A stretch of 64,000 nucleotides of DNA from Exilispira sp964581895 (GCA_964581895.1 CAZOPR010000009.1:1-64000), one strand, 5' to 3'; shown: positions 54,569 through 64,000, numbered from the stretch's first letter. Numbers and translations: made by a program. Notes: generated by a model from the letters alone, not told the origin.

Positions 54569-56009
54569 TTTTATCAATATCTTTTTTATCATTTATTGCC
54601 TTATCTTTTTTTTCAGATATTGCTGCAAAAACAAAAAGCAAAGAAAAAAAGATTATAATAATAATGCAGAAAAATAATTTATAGATTAATGGAACATTAG
54701 TAATCAAAGAATAGATTAACTTCGAATATACCTTAAAGTAATTTTTTTCAATGTTAGTTGGGGATTTTAAGCTATTTGATGAGTCAAATATCAAATTCAT
54801 TGTAATTGCTGGAATTTTATTGAAAATATAAGGGAAATGAATATTTTCGGTATCATAATAATTTATATTATATTTGATATCATCTGTTTTTAATAAACCT
54901 GTAATTTCTTTTACGAAGCTATTTAAGTTGTCTTTATTTTTATTTGTTAAAAAAGTAAGAAGATTAATCTCAGACTGGTTCAAGTTTTCCAGAATTAATA
55001 CTTTTGTATTTTTAGGAAAACTCTTGAATGAATTTATAAAATTTAATTCTGAAGGAAAATCTTCTATAGACTTATTTGAAAAGAAAAAAATAACTGATCG
55101 AATTAATCTGTTTTTATTTGAATTCAAAAGGTTTAAATAAGGTAGCATCAATGAAATAGTATTAATATTTTCTAATATCGGGATTTGAAAAATAATAAGT
55201 TGATCTTTTATCTTTCCAGGGAAAAAAGCAATATTTTGTAAGAATTCTTTTTCTGTTATCTCCCAGTTTGCTTCGATATGAATCCTATAATTTTGGTAAG
55301 TGTAAGTTGCAAGTTCAGAAAAAACTTCTGGTTTTACATATATTTTATAAAAACCAGAATCTTTCTTGTTTGTATTGTTATTTTTTACTTCATCTTTATA
55401 ACCAAAGAAAATGCTAGAACTACTTTTTATTTTACTTGCAGACTGATCTGTAATTATTGCACAAATTTTTGAATCATTGAATATTGGATCATATTTTTCT
55501 GAATAATATGCACTTGAAATTAAAAGTATTTCACCTTCTTTTGGTTCGAAAGATGCAGGGTCAACTAAGGTGTATCCTTTTTTTGTTATATTAAGATTCT
55601 CTGAATTTTCTTTTATTTTTAAGTTAAAATCAGTTTTATACTCATATTTTTTAATTATTCTACTATTTCTATCTAATACAGTAATTACTGGTTCTTTGGT
55701 ATAATTTACAATATAAGCAGTAAACTTACTTAAAAACCCTGTTTCTTCGTTAAATGAATAGATGTTATTCTCTTTTATTAATGTTGAAATATAATTTTGA
55801 ATTTTATATTCTTGATTAAACTCTTCATATTGATCATTTTCATTGTCAATTGAAAAGTTAACTAATCCATTTAAATCATTTTTGTATTTATTAAATAAAT
55901 CAAAAATCTTTTTTTCATCGTAACTTATTTTTTGTATAAAAATATTATAATAGAAAAATAAAATAAGAAAAAAAATAATTGTTAAAAAAATTATCCTCAA
56001 TTTTTTCAT
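54561..56009 (-). CDS. Bitopic membrane protein, possibly a degenerate M28-type peptidase
   Basis: 482 residues. Membrane segments at about 6-25 and 447-470; the roughly 420-residue middle is outside the cytoplasm if the usual topology holds. TLVDPASFEPKEGEILLISS through ICAIITDQSASKI looks like a PA-type domain, and RSVIFFFSNK and AITMNLIFDSS have the strand pattern of M28 aminopeptidases. No complete set of zinc-binding His/Asp/Glu residues was seen, so catalytic activity is doubtful. Family assignment is inference. No operon partner. Confidence 0.55.
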   Translation of the reverse strand: MKKLRIIFLTIIFFLILFFYYNIFIQKISYDEKKIFDLFNKYKNDLNGLVNFSIDNENDQYEEFNQEYKIQNYISTLIKENNIYSFNEETGFLSKFTAYIVNYTKEPVITVLDRNSRIIKKYEYKTDFNLKIKENSENLNITKKGYTLVDPASFEPKEGEILLISSAYYSEKYDPIFNDSKICAIITDQSASKIKSSSSIFFGYKDEVKNNNTNKKDSGFYKIYVKPEVFSELATYTYQNYRIHIEANWEITEKEFLQNIAFFPGKIKDQLIIFQIPILENINTISLMLPYLNLLNSNKNRLIRSVIFFFSNKSIEDFPSELNFINSFKSFPKNTKVLILENLNQSEINLLTFLTNKNKDNLNSFVKEITGLLKTDDIKYNINYYDTENIHFPYIFNKIPAITMNLIFDSSNSLKSPTNIEKNYFKVYSKLIYSLITNVPLIYKLFFCIIIIIFFSLLFVFAAISEKKDKAINDKKDIDKNL

Positions 56010-56049
56010 GGCTTTATATTATATTAAAATTTTTATTTAGCAAATCTTC

Positions 56050-56077
56050 TTGACAAAAAATATTGTTAATGTATCTA
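56050..56077 (+). promoter_or_regulatory. Promoter of rplM-rpsI
   Basis: TTGACA at 56050-56055, a 16-bp spacer and TATCTA at 56072-56077 form a good sigma-70-type promoter 45 bp before the rplM ATG. The -35 box is exact. The ORF that appears to start at 56063 lies within this site, which supports the later start. Confidence 0.65.
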
Positions 56078-56122
56078 TTGACTACTTTATTAAGGACTGT
56101 TTTAAGTATCGAAGAGGTTAAT

Positions 56123-56566
56123 ATGATTGTTTATAAAACTGCTTTAAGAAAACCATCTGAAATCCAGAAAAACTGGGTTTTAATTGATGCAAAAGGTAAA
56201 ACACTTGGAAGACTTGCTTCATTTATTTCAAATATCTTACAGGGGAAAAATAAAGCTGATTATGTTCCTTACTGGGATAATGGAGATAATGTTATTGTTA
56301 TAAATGCCAAACATATTAAAGTTACTGGGAATAAGGAGCAGGATAAGATTTATTATTGGCATTCAAAAGCACCTGGCGGAATAAAAAGTGCCAGCTATGA
56401 AAAGCTTTTAGAAAAACATCCTGAAAAACCACTTGAAATTGCTGTAAAAGGAATGCTCCCACACAATAAAATGGGTAGAAAACTTATGAGAAACTTGAAA
56501 ATATATGCTGATGCTGATCATCCACATTCAGCGCAGAACCCTAAAATTATTACTTTTGATGAATAA
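56123..56566 (+). CDS. rplM: Large ribosomal subunit protein uL13
   Basis: 147 residues from the ATG at 56123 (GAGG six bases upstream), beginning KTALRKPSEIQKNWVLIDAK. GRLASFISNILQGKNKADY and AVKGMLPHNKMGRKLMRNL are classic uL13 elements. A longer frame from 56063 covers the promoter and is not used. First gene of the usual L13-S9 pair. Confidence 0.97.
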   Translation: MIVYKTALRKPSEIQKNWVLIDAKGKTLGRLASFISNILQGKNKADYVPYWDNGDNVIVINAKHIKVTGNKEQDKIYYWHSKAPGGIKSASYEKLLEKHPEKPLEIAVKGMLPHNKMGRKLMRNLKIYADADHPHSAQNPKIITFDE

Positions 56567-56578
56567 AGGAGTCACTAA

Positions 56579-56968
56579 ATGGATAAAATGATAATGTCAA
56601 AAGGTTCAAGAAAAACAGCAGTTGCAAGAGTGATATTAAGACCTGGTAAAGGCAATATTATTATAAATAAAAAGGAATTAAATAAATATATTCCCCAACC
56701 AGAATTACAGGAAATGGTTTATCAACCTTTTACTTTAACTGAAAATACCGGTAAATATGATGTAACTATTAATGTTAAAGGTGGTGGTTTTAATGCTCAA
56801 GCAGAAGCCATCAGACATGGTATTTCAAGAGCTTTAGTTAAGATAGATGAAAAATATAGATCGATCTTAAAATCAAATGGTTTTCTAAAAAGAGATCCAA
56901 GAATGGTTGAAAGAAAGAAATACGGTCATAAAAAAGCAAGGAAATCATTCCAGTTCTCTAAAAGATAA
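56579..56968 (+). CDS. rpsI: Small ribosomal subunit protein uS9
   Basis: 129 residues: SKGSRKTAVARVILRPGKG at the N-terminus and DPRMVERKKYGHKKARKSFQ with the conserved C-terminal KR that contacts P-site tRNA. AAAGGAG precedes the start 12 bp after the uL13 stop. A clean terminator follows. Confidence 0.97.
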   Translation: MDKMIMSKGSRKTAVARVILRPGKGNIIINKKELNKYIPQPELQEMVYQPFTLTENTGKYDVTINVKGGGFNAQAEAIRHGISRALVKIDEKYRSILKSNGFLKRDPRMVERKKYGHKKARKSFQFSKR

Positions 56969-57019
56969 TCTTTTAAAAGTTACAAAAATAATATACTTAA
57001 TATTAATTAAAAAATTTCT

Positions 57020-57056
57020 AAAGGCTACCTTGAAATAGTAAGGTAGCCTTTTTTTT
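57020..57056 (+). terminator. Intrinsic terminator of rplM-rpsI
   Basis: Stem AAAGGCTACCTT/AAGGTAGCCTTT with an eight-base loop and a run of eight T, 51 bp after the rpsI stop. The textbook form contrasts with the T-less hairpin after nifJ. Confidence 0.93.
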
Positions 57057-57325
57057 ATAAAATAAAAATTATTTAAGATATAAGTCATACTTTTTTATAA
57101 AATATAAGTAACTTAAAATATAATTTATGTAAGCTATAATTTATGTAAACTATAATTTATGTAAAATATAATTTATGAGACATATAAGTTATATAAGCCA
57201 TATAAGATATTTCAGTAAGAAATTATAGTTATAAAAAATGTTTTTTATTAAAAAAATTGAAAATTTATTTTAATGTTTTATGATGTTAATAATGATTTTT
57301 CAAAATATTGAAATAGGAGGATTTA
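57057..57325. repeat. AT repeat region before the PAS/kinase genes
   Basis: ATAATTTATGTAA and similar units (AATATAATTTATG, CATATAAGTTATATAAG) recur about six times between 57110 and 57215. The remainder is featureless AT DNA that should hold the promoter of the kinase genes. No ORF or RNA was recognised. Confidence 0.55.
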
Positions 57326-57718
57326 ATGGATATTCAAATCTATAAAAATATTTTTGATAAATCACCATTAGGCTATGCTGTGCATAGGATAATTGTCGAT
57401 GATAAAGGAATTCCTATAGACTATCAGTTTTTAGATCTAAATATTTCTTTTGAAAGAATGACAGGTTTAAAAGCAAGTGAAATAATAGGTAAAACCGTGA
57501 AGCAGGTTATACCAGATATAGTCAAAGATTCATTTGATTGGATTAAAGCATATGGAAATATTGCTTTAAATGGTGGAGAAATGGAGTTTGAGCAATATAG
57601 TGAAGCATTAAAAAAGAATTATAAAGTTTATGCTTATTCACCAGAAAAATACTATTTCATAACTACTTTTATCGATATCACCTCATTAAAACAGGACAAA
57701 AATAATTTTAAAAAATAA
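57326..57718 (+). CDS. Stand-alone PAS domain protein
   Basis: 130 residues, a single PAS domain: KSPLGYAVHRIIVDDKG, then YQFLDLNISFERMTGLKASEIIGK and the C-terminal YFITTFIDITSLKQ. No output domain. Strong AGGAGG before the ATG. The kinase gene starts 25 bp downstream, so it is probably a sensory partner or regulator of the kinase. Its sequence resembles the kinase's own N-terminal unit. Confidence 0.85.
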   Translation: MDIQIYKNIFDKSPLGYAVHRIIVDDKGIPIDYQFLDLNISFERMTGLKASEIIGKTVKQVIPDIVKDSFDWIKAYGNIALNGGEMEFEQYSEALKKNYKVYAYSPEKYYFITTFIDITSLKQDKNNFKK

Positions 57719-57743
57719 TTTTAAATAAAAAAATTGAAAAATA

Positions 57744-60700
57744 ATGTTAAATATTGAAAAAAATGACTATATTTTAACATTACTTAAAATCGGCTATTCT
57801 TATAACAAAATAATATTTGATAAAAATGAGCCTATCGATTTCCAAATAGAAAAAGAAAATCAATTTTTTATTAAGTATTTTTCAGTAAATGAAAAAGAAA
57901 AATTTTTTAAATCATTGAATAATATTTTAGATAGTATTAGTTTGGATGATCTATGTAACTTTAAAAATATATTTTTAAGTTCAATAAAAGATATTATTAA
58001 AAACAAAGGGGAAAATAAATTTTATATAAATTTTAACTCATTAAATAAATATTATAAAATAATATTGGCCTATGAATCAGAAGAATACTTTTCTTTGTAT
58101 CTTGAGGATTTAACAGATGCAAAATTAAAAGATATATTTTCAAAGATTGGTCATAATATATTGCAAGAGGTCTATATTATAGATCCAATAACATGGAAGA
58201 TTATCGAGATAAATCAATTTGCAGTTATAGAAACTGGTTTTTCGGATAAAGAATTAAAAAATATAACTATCTTAGATCTTTTCCCTGAAATTACAATCGA
58301 GCAATTTACCGAGATTCTTGAACCTTTAATAGAAGGAGTAAGTGATAAAAGCATTTTAGAAACTGTTCTAAAAAATAAAAGTAATTTTATCTATCCTGTA
58401 GAAATAACTTTTCAAGTAATTGAGGATGGTAAAAAATATATTGTTGCTTATATAAAAGATATATCTGAAAAAAAGAGACTTGAAAAACAAATTCAAGCTG
58501 AAAAGGATTACTTAAATTATGTTGTTGAGGCAGCAGAGATAGGTACATGGAAATGGAATTACCAGAGCGGTGAAAAAGAATATAATGAACAATGGGCAAA
58601 AATGCTTGGTTATTCATTGAAAGAACTATATCCAATAAATGAAAATACATGGAAAAATCTTGTTCATCCAGAGGATCTTGAAAAAAGTGATATACTCCTA
58701 CAAAAACATATAAATAATGAGATACCTATTTATAATTGTGAAATCAGAATGAAACATAAAGATGGCAGTTTTCGATGGATAGAGGATAAAGGTAAGGTTT
58801 TGTATTGGACAGAAGATGGCAAACCTCTTTTAATATATGGTATTCATATAGACATCACAGATAGAAAAAAAGCAGAACTTGAGCTTCAGGAATCATACCA
58901 ACTTTTTCAAAATCTTATAGAATCCAATCTTGTAAATATAGCATTATATCAAAAACATCGCTGTATCTATGCAAATCCAGAATTTATAAAAACTACTGGT
59001 TTTAAGTTACATGAACTATTTAAAATGGATTTAATGGATATTATTGTTGATGATTACAAAGATCAGATAAAAGAGCATTTAAATAAATCTAATAGCAAAA
59101 AAGACACTGGTTTTACAGTAAAAATAAAAACAAAAACAAAAAAAATAAAATGGATTTATGGGTTTTGCAATAAGGTAGTTATAAATGGAGTAAATTCTGT
59201 ATTGCTTTCTTTTAATGATATAAACGAACTAAAAAATGCCGAAAACCAGTTAGAAGAATCAAAAGAGCGGCTTCAAAATCTTATTGATGCAGCAAATTTA
59301 GGAACATGGATCTGGAATATTCAAACTGGTGAGACTATTTATAATGAAACATGGGCAAAATTACTTGGATATGAATTGAAAGAACTTCAACCTATTTCCT
59401 TAAAAACATGGGAAAATCTTACAAATCCAGAGGACGTAAAAAGAACTTATATCGAACTTGAAAAACATTACAGTGGTCAAATGGAATTTTATGAATGTGA
59501 AATCAGGATGAGGCATAAAAATGGTAATTGGGTCTGGATATTAGATAAAGGAAAGGTAATAAGCTATGATAAAGAAGGAAAACCACTTTTGATGTTTGGG
59601 ATTCATGCAGATATAACAAAACTAAAGGAAATAGAACAAAAATTAAAAGAAAATAATAGATTTTTGGATACCATATTAAAAAATATACCTGTTAGAGTTT
59701 TTTGGAAAGATAAAGATTTAAAATATTTAGGTTGCAATACCCTTTTTGCAAAAGATGCAGGGTTAAATGATCCTTCTTTGATAAAAGGTAAAATCTCTAC
59801 AGATCTTTTTAATAAAGATGAAGCTGAAATATGCCTTGAAGATGATAGATATATTTTAACATCGGGCAACCCAAAGTTATCATTTGAGGAAACTCTCACA
59901 AAATCAAATAAAGATAAGTTATATTTAAGATCTAACAAAGTTCCAATAGTTGATGATGATAACAATGTTATAGGTATTTTAGGAACATATGAAGATATTT
60001 CTGACTTAAAAGATAAAGAGAAAGCAATTAATGAAGAAAAAGAAAAACTAAAAGTTATTATTGATAGTATAGCAGATGGAGTTATAGCTGTAGACAAAGA
60101 AGAAAAAGTGATATTATTAAATAAAGTAGCACAAAAATTGACAGGATATGATGAGAAAGAAGCAGTAGGGCAAATAATTTCAGATATTTTCAATATTGTT
60201 AATGAAAAAACAGGTCTTAAAGTTGAAAACCCTATAGCTAAAGTTATTAAAACTCTTAAGGTGCAAAGCATAGCAAATCATACAGTCTTAGTTTCTAAAA
60301 ATAATGAAAAATATATGATAGAGGATAGTGCAGCCCCTATTATTTCCAAAGAAAATGAATTATTTGGAGTAGTTCTTGTTTTTAGAGATATTACTGAAAA
60401 AACAAAATTACTTTTAGAAGCAAATAGAGCTAGTAAATTAGAATCACTTTCTTCACTTGCAGCTGGGATAGCCCATGATTTCAATAACTTGCTTGGTGGA
60501 ATATATGGCTTTATAAATCTTGCTATAGGTGAATCTTCTTTTGAAAATGCTAAAGAAAATCTTTTATTAGCATTAAATACTTTGGAAAGAGCAAAAGCTT
60601 TGGCAAATCAACTTCTTACATTTTCAAAAGGAGGAAAACCAATATTAAAAGAAGAATTTTTAAATGATATTATATATAAAACTACTACTTTTGCCCTATC

Positions 60701-61694
60701 TGGTTCAAATATCGAGCCAGTATTTGATATTGATAATGATTTGAATCCAGTTTTGTGCGATAAGAATATGATTTCACAGGTAATTGAAAATATAGTTATA
60801 AATGCAAGACAGGCGATGAAAAGACCTGGGAAAATCTATGTTGAAGCAAAAAATATCTTTATTGATAACACCTCCAAAATTTATGACGGCTTTAAAAAAG
60901 GATTAGAGGCAAAAGATTACATTTATATAAGTATAAGAGATGAAGGGGAGGGAATTCATCCTGAAAATATTAAAAAGATATTTGACCCATTTTTTACCAC
61001 AAAAAAAGGTGGAACAGGACTTGGTCTTTCTGTATGTTACTCAATAATAAAACAGCATGATGGTTTTATAGAGGTGAATTCTGAATTAAATAAAGGAACT
61101 GTCTTTATCATATATCTTCCAGCATCTAAGAATAAAGAAGATTCTAAAACAAAAGAAGATTATAAAACCATATCTTTTCCACAAAATATTGACATTGAGA
61201 TTGAAAAAGAAAAAAAGATTGATTATGAATTAGATGATAAAGAATCAAAAAATATCAGTTTAAATTATTTATATCAGAAAAATTCTAATCAAAAGGATTT
61301 GAATATGAGGCAAATAAAAAGGATTTTGGTTTTGGATGATGAATTATCAATATTAAAAACAATTTCTAAATATCTTTCTAAAAAAGGATTTATAGTCGAT
61401 GAAGCTCAAAATGGTGAAAAGGCAATTGAACTATATTATAAAAGCATAGAAAATAATGAAAAATATGACTTATTAATCCTTGATTTAACTGTACAATCTG
61501 GTTTGGGCGGAAGAGAAGTCATAGAAAAAATAAGAGAGAAAGATAACCAAATTTTAGCAATAGTATCTTCAGGATACTTCGATGATCCTATATTAAGCCA
61601 ACCTGAAAAATATGGTTTTAATAGAGCTATACAAAAACCATTTATATTGGATGATTTGCTTAAAATTATTTTAAGTTTACAAAATGAAATTTAG
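57744..61694 (+). CDS. Multi-PAS hybrid sensor histidine kinase with receiver domain
   Basis: 1316 residues, no membrane segments. An N-terminal degenerate PAS-like unit (1-120) is followed by about six PAS/PAC units to about residue 890. Two are near-duplicates: GTWKWNYQSGEKEYNEQWAK near 270 and GTWIWNIQTGETIYNETWAK near 525. The H-box AGIAHDFNNLLGGIYG lies near 905, catalytic domain motifs NARQAM, DEGEGIHPEN and GGTGLGLSVCYS follow. A receiver domain (about 1190-1310) has DDE and Asp in LLILDLTVQSG. Cytoplasmic sensor of an unknown, perhaps redox or ligand, signal. Confidence 0.93.
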   Translation: MLNIEKNDYILTLLKIGYSYNKIIFDKNEPIDFQIEKENQFFIKYFSVNEKEKFFKSLNNILDSISLDDLCNFKNIFLSSIKDIIKNKGENKFYINFNSLNKYYKIILAYESEEYFSLYLEDLTDAKLKDIFSKIGHNILQEVYIIDPITWKIIEINQFAVIETGFSDKELKNITILDLFPEITIEQFTEILEPLIEGVSDKSILETVLKNKSNFIYPVEITFQVIEDGKKYIVAYIKDISEKKRLEKQIQAEKDYLNYVVEAAEIGTWKWNYQSGEKEYNEQWAKMLGYSLKELYPINENTWKNLVHPEDLEKSDILLQKHINNEIPIYNCEIRMKHKDGSFRWIEDKGKVLYWTEDGKPLLIYGIHIDITDRKKAELELQESYQLFQNLIESNLVNIALYQKHRCIYANPEFIKTTGFKLHELFKMDLMDIIVDDYKDQIKEHLNKSNSKKDTGFTVKIKTKTKKIKWIYGFCNKVVINGVNSVLLSFNDINELKNAENQLEESKERLQNLIDAANLGTWIWNIQTGETIYNETWAKLLGYELKELQPISLKTWENLTNPEDVKRTYIELEKHYSGQMEFYECEIRMRHKNGNWVWILDKGKVISYDKEGKPLLMFGIHADITKLKEIEQKLKENNRFLDTILKNIPVRVFWKDKDLKYLGCNTLFAKDAGLNDPSLIKGKISTDLFNKDEAEICLEDDRYILTSGNPKLSFEETLTKSNKDKLYLRSNKVPIVDDDNNVIGILGTYEDISDLKDKEKAINEEKEKLKVIIDSIADGVIAVDKEEKVILLNKVAQKLTGYDEKEAVGQIISDIFNIVNEKTGLKVENPIAKVIKTLKVQSIANHTVLVSKNNEKYMIEDSAAPIISKENELFGVVLVFRDITEKTKLLLEANRASKLESLSSLAAGIAHDFNNLLGGIYGFINLAIGESSFENAKENLLLALNTLERAKALANQLLTFSKGGKPILKEEFLNDIIYKTTTFALSGSNIEPVFDIDNDLNPVLCDKNMISQVIENIVINARQAMKRPGKIYVEAKNIFIDNTSKIYDGFKKGLEAKDYIYISIRDEGEGIHPENIKKIFDPFFTTKKGGTGLGLSVCYSIIKQHDGFIEVNSELNKGTVFIIYLPASKNKEDSKTKEDYKTISFPQNIDIEIEKEKKIDYELDDKESKNISLNYLYQKNSNQKDLNMRQIKRILVLDDELSILKTISKYLSKKGFIVDEAQNGEKAIELYYKSIENNEKYDLLILDLTVQSGLGGREVIEKIREKDNQILAIVSSGYFDDPILSQPEKYGFNRAIQKPFILDDLLKIILSLQNEI

Positions 61695-61709
61695 TATTAA
61701 ATTTATCTT

Positions 61710-62318
61710 ATGAAAATAATATCTATTATTCCTTATAAAAAAGGTTATTCCACTTTGATGGATGATAATCAAAACACCTATATTTTATCTGATAAGGTAA
61801 TAAAAAAAGAACAAATTTTAGTAGGTGAAATTGATGACAATAGGTTTTTGCAGATTTATGAAAATGCAAGGAAAAAAGAAGTGGTTTTAGCTTTATCAAG
61901 AAAGCTAAAATACAAGTCATTTAGTGAAAAACAACTTATAGAATACTTAAAAGAAAAAGGATTTGGCGAATCAGAAATAGAATATGGAATAAACCTATTA
62001 AAAGATAAAAGAATAGTTAATGATGAAAGACTTATAGAAAATAGCATTTCATATTATAAAGAAAATCATCTTTTTTCTCGCTTTTTTATAACACAGAAGC
62101 TTTTATTGGTTATGGGAAAAGACAAGGCAGAGCAGATAAACCTTAAAATGAGTAAAATATATCCAGAAGCGGATGAGATAGAGATTGTATATCAACTATT
62201 AAAAAAGAAAAAAATAAAAAACAAAGACAGAGCTTTAATTTTTATTAGATCAAGGGGTTTTCCATATTCAGCTTTTGTCGAAGCTTTTAATAGATATATC
62301 TCAGAAATTGAAGAGTAA
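61710..62318 (+). CDS. recX: RecA regulator RecX
   Basis: 202 residues. A ~60-residue N-terminal region is followed by three-helix repeats: YKSFSEKQLIEYLKEKGFGE, NDERLIENSISYYKENHLFS, and a C-terminal KDRALIFIRSRGFPYSAFVEA. These are typical of RecX, which binds RecA filaments and limits their activity. The gene lies 15 bp after the kinase and 76 bp before alaS. recX next to alaS is a known arrangement. No clear ribosome binding site. Confidence 0.85.
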   Translation: MKIISIIPYKKGYSTLMDDNQNTYILSDKVIKKEQILVGEIDDNRFLQIYENARKKEVVLALSRKLKYKSFSEKQLIEYLKEKGFGESEIEYGINLLKDKRIVNDERLIENSISYYKENHLFSRFFITQKLLLVMGKDKAEQINLKMSKIYPEADEIEIVYQLLKKKKIKNKDRALIFIRSRGFPYSAFVEAFNRYISEIEE

Positions 62319-62394
62319 AATAAGCTGAAATTTCTTCATTTTATGATAATAAACAAAAAATTTTATTAAAAACAATATATTCGAGGTGTACTGT

Positions 62395-64000
62395 ATGATA
62401 TCTTCCAATGAACTTAGAAGAATGTTTTTAGATTATTTCAAAGAAAAACAGCATAAGATTTTTGAATCTTCTCCTGTTGTTCCTTATGATGATCCAACCT
62501 TGCTTTTTACAAATGCTGGGATGAATCAGTTTAAGAAAATTTTTTTAGGCGAGGTAAAAAGTGAATTAAAAAGAGCTGCAAGTGCTCAAAAATGCATTAG
62601 AGTTTCTGGTAAACATAATGATCTTGAAGAAGTTGGAAGAGATGGGAGGCATCACACTTTTTTTGAAATGTTGGGAAACTGGTCATTTGGTGATTATTAT
62701 AAAAGAGAATCATTAAAGTGGGGATGGGACTTTTTAGTAAATCATCTAAAACTGGACCCTTCAAGGTTGTATGTTTCTGTATATAAAGATGATGATGAAA
62801 GTTATGATATATGGGTAAATGAGATCGGGGTTGTGAAAGAAAAAATATATAGACTTGGAGATATAGAAAAAGGCGATGAAGAAAATTTTTGGTCAATGGG
62901 AGAAACAGGTCCATGCGGTCCATGTAGTGAAATATATTATGATCAGGGACCTTCTGTTGGATGCGGTAAGCCAGATTGCTCCATAACCTGTGGCTGTGAT
63001 AGATTTTTAGAGGTATGGAACCATGTATTTATGCAATACAATAGGGATTCAAGTGGCAAGCTAACCCCACTTCCTTTTAAGTCTGTTGACACTGGAATGG
63101 GTCTTGAAAGAATCCTCGCCATAGTTCAAAATGTTACATCAAACTATGAAACAGATTTATTTGAACCAATCATAAATAAACTTACAGAGTTGACTGGTTT
63201 TACTTTTGAAGAAAAAAAGATTCCTTTTCAGATAATATGTGATCATATCAGAATGCTTACTTTCGCAATAACAGACGGAGCTTTCCCTTCCAACGAAGGA
63301 AGAGGATTTGTAGTCAGAAGGATTTTAAGAAGAGCAGCAAGACAATCAAGATATCTTAACATGAAAAAACCATTTTTGTATCAGCTTGTTCCAGCGGTAA
63401 CATCAAAGATGGGAGACTATTATAAAGAAATTGTAGCAAAAGAAAAGCTTGTGATGGATATAATAAAAGCAGAAGAAGAAAAGTTTAACAGAACACTTGA
63501 TAAAGGTCTTGAACTTTTCAATGAGCAGCTAAATAAGATCAAGTCAGAAGGGAAAGATATGCTTGATGCTGATACAGTTTTTATTCTTCATGATACATAT
63601 GGCTTTCCGTTAGATCTAACAAAGGTTATGTGTGAAGAAAATGGGATATCACTTGATGAAAAAGGTTTTGAATCTTTGATGGAAAAACAAAGGGAAAGAT
63701 CAAGAACAGTAAAAACCCAATATGATTTTTCCTTGATAGACGGTGAAAACTGGAATATTATTGAAAAAGGTGATTCAGAATTTACTGGATATGTCTATGA
63801 TAAAGAAAGCCTTTGTATAGAATCATCATTGCTTTCCTATACTATAGATAATGATAAAGTCCTTTTGTTTTTCAAAAAAACGCCATTTTATGCAGAAAGT
63901 GGTGGACAGGTTTCAGATACAGGTTATATTTTTGGATTTAATGATGATGAATTTAACATCATAAAGAAAAACTTTGCAAATGAATCAATAGATCTATTAA
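62395..64000 (+). CDS. alaS: Alanyl-tRNA synthetase, 3' end beyond the window
   Basis: 535 codons are present, beginning ISSNELRRMFLDYFKEKQH. Class II motifs TNAGMNQFKKIFLG and RCIRVSGKHNDLEEVGRDGR-like region, then ENFWSMGETGPCGPCSE and NEGRGFVVRRILRRAARQ are diagnostic of AlaRS. The C-terminal editing and dimerisation domains begin near the window end (YAESGGQVSD). GAGGTG lies eight bases before the ATG. The frame is still open at 64000. Confidence 0.95.
   Translation, partial: MISSNELRRMFLDYFKEKQHKIFESSPVVPYDDPTLLFTNAGMNQFKKIFLGEVKSELKRAASAQKCIRVSGKHNDLEEVGRDGRHHTFFEMLGNWSFGDYYKRESLKWGWDFLVNHLKLDPSRLYVSVYKDDDESYDIWVNEIGVVKEKIYRLGDIEKGDEENFWSMGETGPCGPCSEIYYDQGPSVGCGKPDCSITCGCDRFLEVWNHVFMQYNRDSSGKLTPLPFKSVDTGMGLERILAIVQNVTSNYETDLFEPIINKLTELTGFTFEEKKIPFQIICDHIRMLTFAITDGAFPSNEGRGFVVRRILRRAARQSRYLNMKKPFLYQLVPAVTSKMGDYYKEIVAKEKLVMDIIKAEEEKFNRTLDKGLELFNEQLNKIKSEGKDMLDADTVFILHDTYGFPLDLTKVMCEENGISLDEKGFESLMEKQRERSRTVKTQYDFSLIDGENWNIIEKGDSEFTGYVYDKESLCIESSLLSYTIDNDKVLLFFKKTPFYAESGGQVSDTGYIFGFNDDEFNIIKKNFANESIDLL

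Noticed and set aside
59603..60271. 222-codon minus-strand frame inside the kinase gene
   Set aside because: Antisense shadow of a clear PAS/kinase reading; Ser/Phe/Leu-biased as expected for a shadow frame.

Overview
The window is a strongly AT-rich bacterial contig with short intergenic spaces and genes on both strands in small co-directional runs. Single-chain pyruvate:ferredoxin oxidoreductase, several radical SAM proteins and butyrate kinase point to a fermentative anaerobe. Lipobox proteins and a minimal Mla-type lipid transporter (MlaE/MlaF/MlaD) point to a two-membrane cell wall. A low-GC spirochaete-like or candidate-phylum lineage would fit, but nothing here fixes the taxonomy. No rRNA, tRNA or CRISPR array was seen. 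There is one scaffold gap of 100 N at 7135-7234.

Layout. 1-1.2 kb: a possible mobile-element end and a tyrosine recombinase. 1.7-5.3 kb: nifJ. 5.5-8.0 kb: a lipoprotein hydrolase, a 12-bp tandem repeat broken by the gap, and a lipocalin-like gene with a missing 5' end. 8.05-17.3 kb: a tightly packed seven-gene minus-strand operon, in transcription order SF1 helicase, winged-helix-like protein, degenerate phospholipase-D-like protein, DUF2997, DUF1257 (Ycf35-like), NrdG-like radical SAM enzyme and Ycf46-like AAA+ ATPase. 17.6-20.1 kb: a three-gene ABC-2 exporter. 20.3-24 kb: two 5'-nucleotidase lipoproteins. 24-35.8 kb: mixed accessory metabolism and transport (beta-lactamase fold, patatin, SPASM radical SAM, MFS, DUF1576, DegT aminotransferase, acyltransferase-like protein with a zinc-ribbon membrane protein, DMT exporter). 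36-38.5 kb: a decayed AlwI-type restriction gene beside an intact methyltransferase. 38.7-42.5 kb: the Mla-like transporter and a TPR lipoprotein. 42.5-46.4 kb: 2-hydroxyacid dehydrogenase, butyrate kinase, nucleosidase, trmB. 46.5-54.5 kb: HD-GYP regulator, a TetR/acyl-CoA synthetase pair with a clear operator palindrome, DUF1015, beta-lactamase fold protein, mtnA, DMT exporter. 54.5-64 kb: an unknown bitopic protein, rplM-rpsI, a multi-PAS hybrid kinase, recX and the start of alaS.

The best candidate for an undescribed system is the seven-gene operon at 8.05-17.3 kb. It joins a nucleic-acid module (helicase, PLD-like, winged helix) to a module of a Ycf46-like AAA+ ATPase, two small uncharacterised families and a radical SAM activase. 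All seven genes overlap or are separated by a few bases, except one 80-bp gap. I infer a nucleic-acid-directed stress or defence role. Its chemistry cannot be read from the sequence.

Other themes are restriction-modification decay that leaves an orphan methyltransferase, and widespread simple-sequence growth. The latter shows both in intergenic regions (imperfect direct repeats) and inside proteins (Lys/Asn/Glu-rich loop insertions).
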